Of a DNA stretch of 6,750 nt, positions 6,596 to 6,750 are shown one piece after another. Position 1 is the stretch's first letter; the number at the start of each line of letters is the position of its first letter. The translations under genes were made by a program, and so were the position numbers. Origin of the DNA: an uncultured Desulfobacterium sp. Its GTDB lineage: Bacteria; Desulfobacterota; Desulfobacteria; Desulfobacterales; Desulfobacteraceae. The stretch covers positions 1 to 6,750 of the forward strand of contig CAKZLA010000252.1 of the NCBI GenBank assembly GCA_937124525.1, read 5' to 3'. The notes under the pieces are model-generated. The model was not told where the DNA came from. It was given only the letters and a program-made list of their open reading frames with translations, and did not search any database.

Positions 6596-6750
6596 TTACT
6601 TGAGTCATCAAGTCTGAAGAATGCCAGTTCCTCGATAGTCAACTTCTCTACCAATCAGCAGCAATATGATCATGAAGATCAAAACTATTACTACAAAGTT
6701 GGTTCCAGTGTTTTCCTTTTCTGTACTTTGGGTAAATATAGACTACTTCA
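6596..6750. other. AT-rich flank with no recognised gene
   Basis: GC is about 37% by hand count, clearly below the - strand genes beside it. It contains a perfect 6-base-stem palindrome, ACTTGA-GTCA-TCAAGT (6598-6613). It also has an imperfect inverted repeat pairing 6557-6565 with 6613-6624 that straddles the start of the truncated flavoprotein. A - strand frame open from 6742 to 6611 encodes a hydrophobic stretch (NFVVIVLIFMIILLLIG), but has no good start or ribosome site. A + strand frame from the ATG at 6666 runs off the window edge. I recognise neither. The composition and the coincident gene break suggest DNA of a different origin. Confidence 0.4.

Noticed and set aside
6666..6750. + strand frame starting at an ATG, with a Lys-rich start and hydrophobic stretch running off the edge
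   Set aside because: It has no Shine-Dalgarno sequence, only 28 visible codons and no family resemblance; it cannot be told from chance.
6596..6750. A simple frameshift separating the two halves of the flavoprotein
   Set aside because: None of the three - strand frames here encodes FAD-binding-domain motifs, so more than a frameshift is needed.

Overview
The window looks like chromosomal DNA of a strictly anaerobic bacterium, most likely a sulfate-reducing Desulfobacterota member of the Desulfobacter/Desulfobacula kind. That placement is an inference. It rests on a cysteine-rich soluble Fe-S protein carrying an MvhD/FlpD domain next to a lactate/glycolate-oxidase-type flavoprotein and a LarA-type racemase, and on the overall protein style. 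No rRNA, tRNA or CRISPR array is visible.

Layout. Positions 1-3352 (+ strand) hold a glucosylglycerate cluster: the C-terminal part of a HAD-type mannosyl/glucosyl-3-phosphoglycerate phosphatase, a GT81-like glucosyl-3-phosphoglycerate synthase, and a GH13 subfamily 18 phosphorylase closest in motif pattern to glucosylglycerate phosphorylase (E. coli YcjM type). Positions 3353-3424 are a short convergent gap with a weak terminator-like hairpin. Positions 3425-6595 (- strand) hold, in transcription order, a truncated FAD-linked oxidase, an Fe-S protein with four [4Fe-4S] motifs fused to an MvhD domain, and a LarA-family Ni-dependent racemase. About 180 bases between the last two contain a long imperfect inverted repeat. 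Positions 6596-6750 are AT-richer (about 37% GC by hand count) and contain no recognisable gene.

How the genes work together (inference). The + strand genes would make glucosylglycerate from an NDP-glucose and 3-phosphoglycerate (synthase, then phosphatase) and recover glucose 1-phosphate and glycerate from it by phosphorolysis: synthesis and recycling of a compatible solute in one transcription unit. The - strand genes look like a 2-hydroxyacid module. LarA would interconvert D and L isomers, the flavoprotein would oxidise one of them, and the Fe-S/MvhD protein would carry the electrons towards a heterodisulfide-reductase-like partner that lies outside the window. In this copy the flavoprotein lacks its FAD-binding half, and the break coincides with the change to AT-rich DNA. 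The module is therefore either degraded here or interrupted by an insertion, a deletion or an assembly join.
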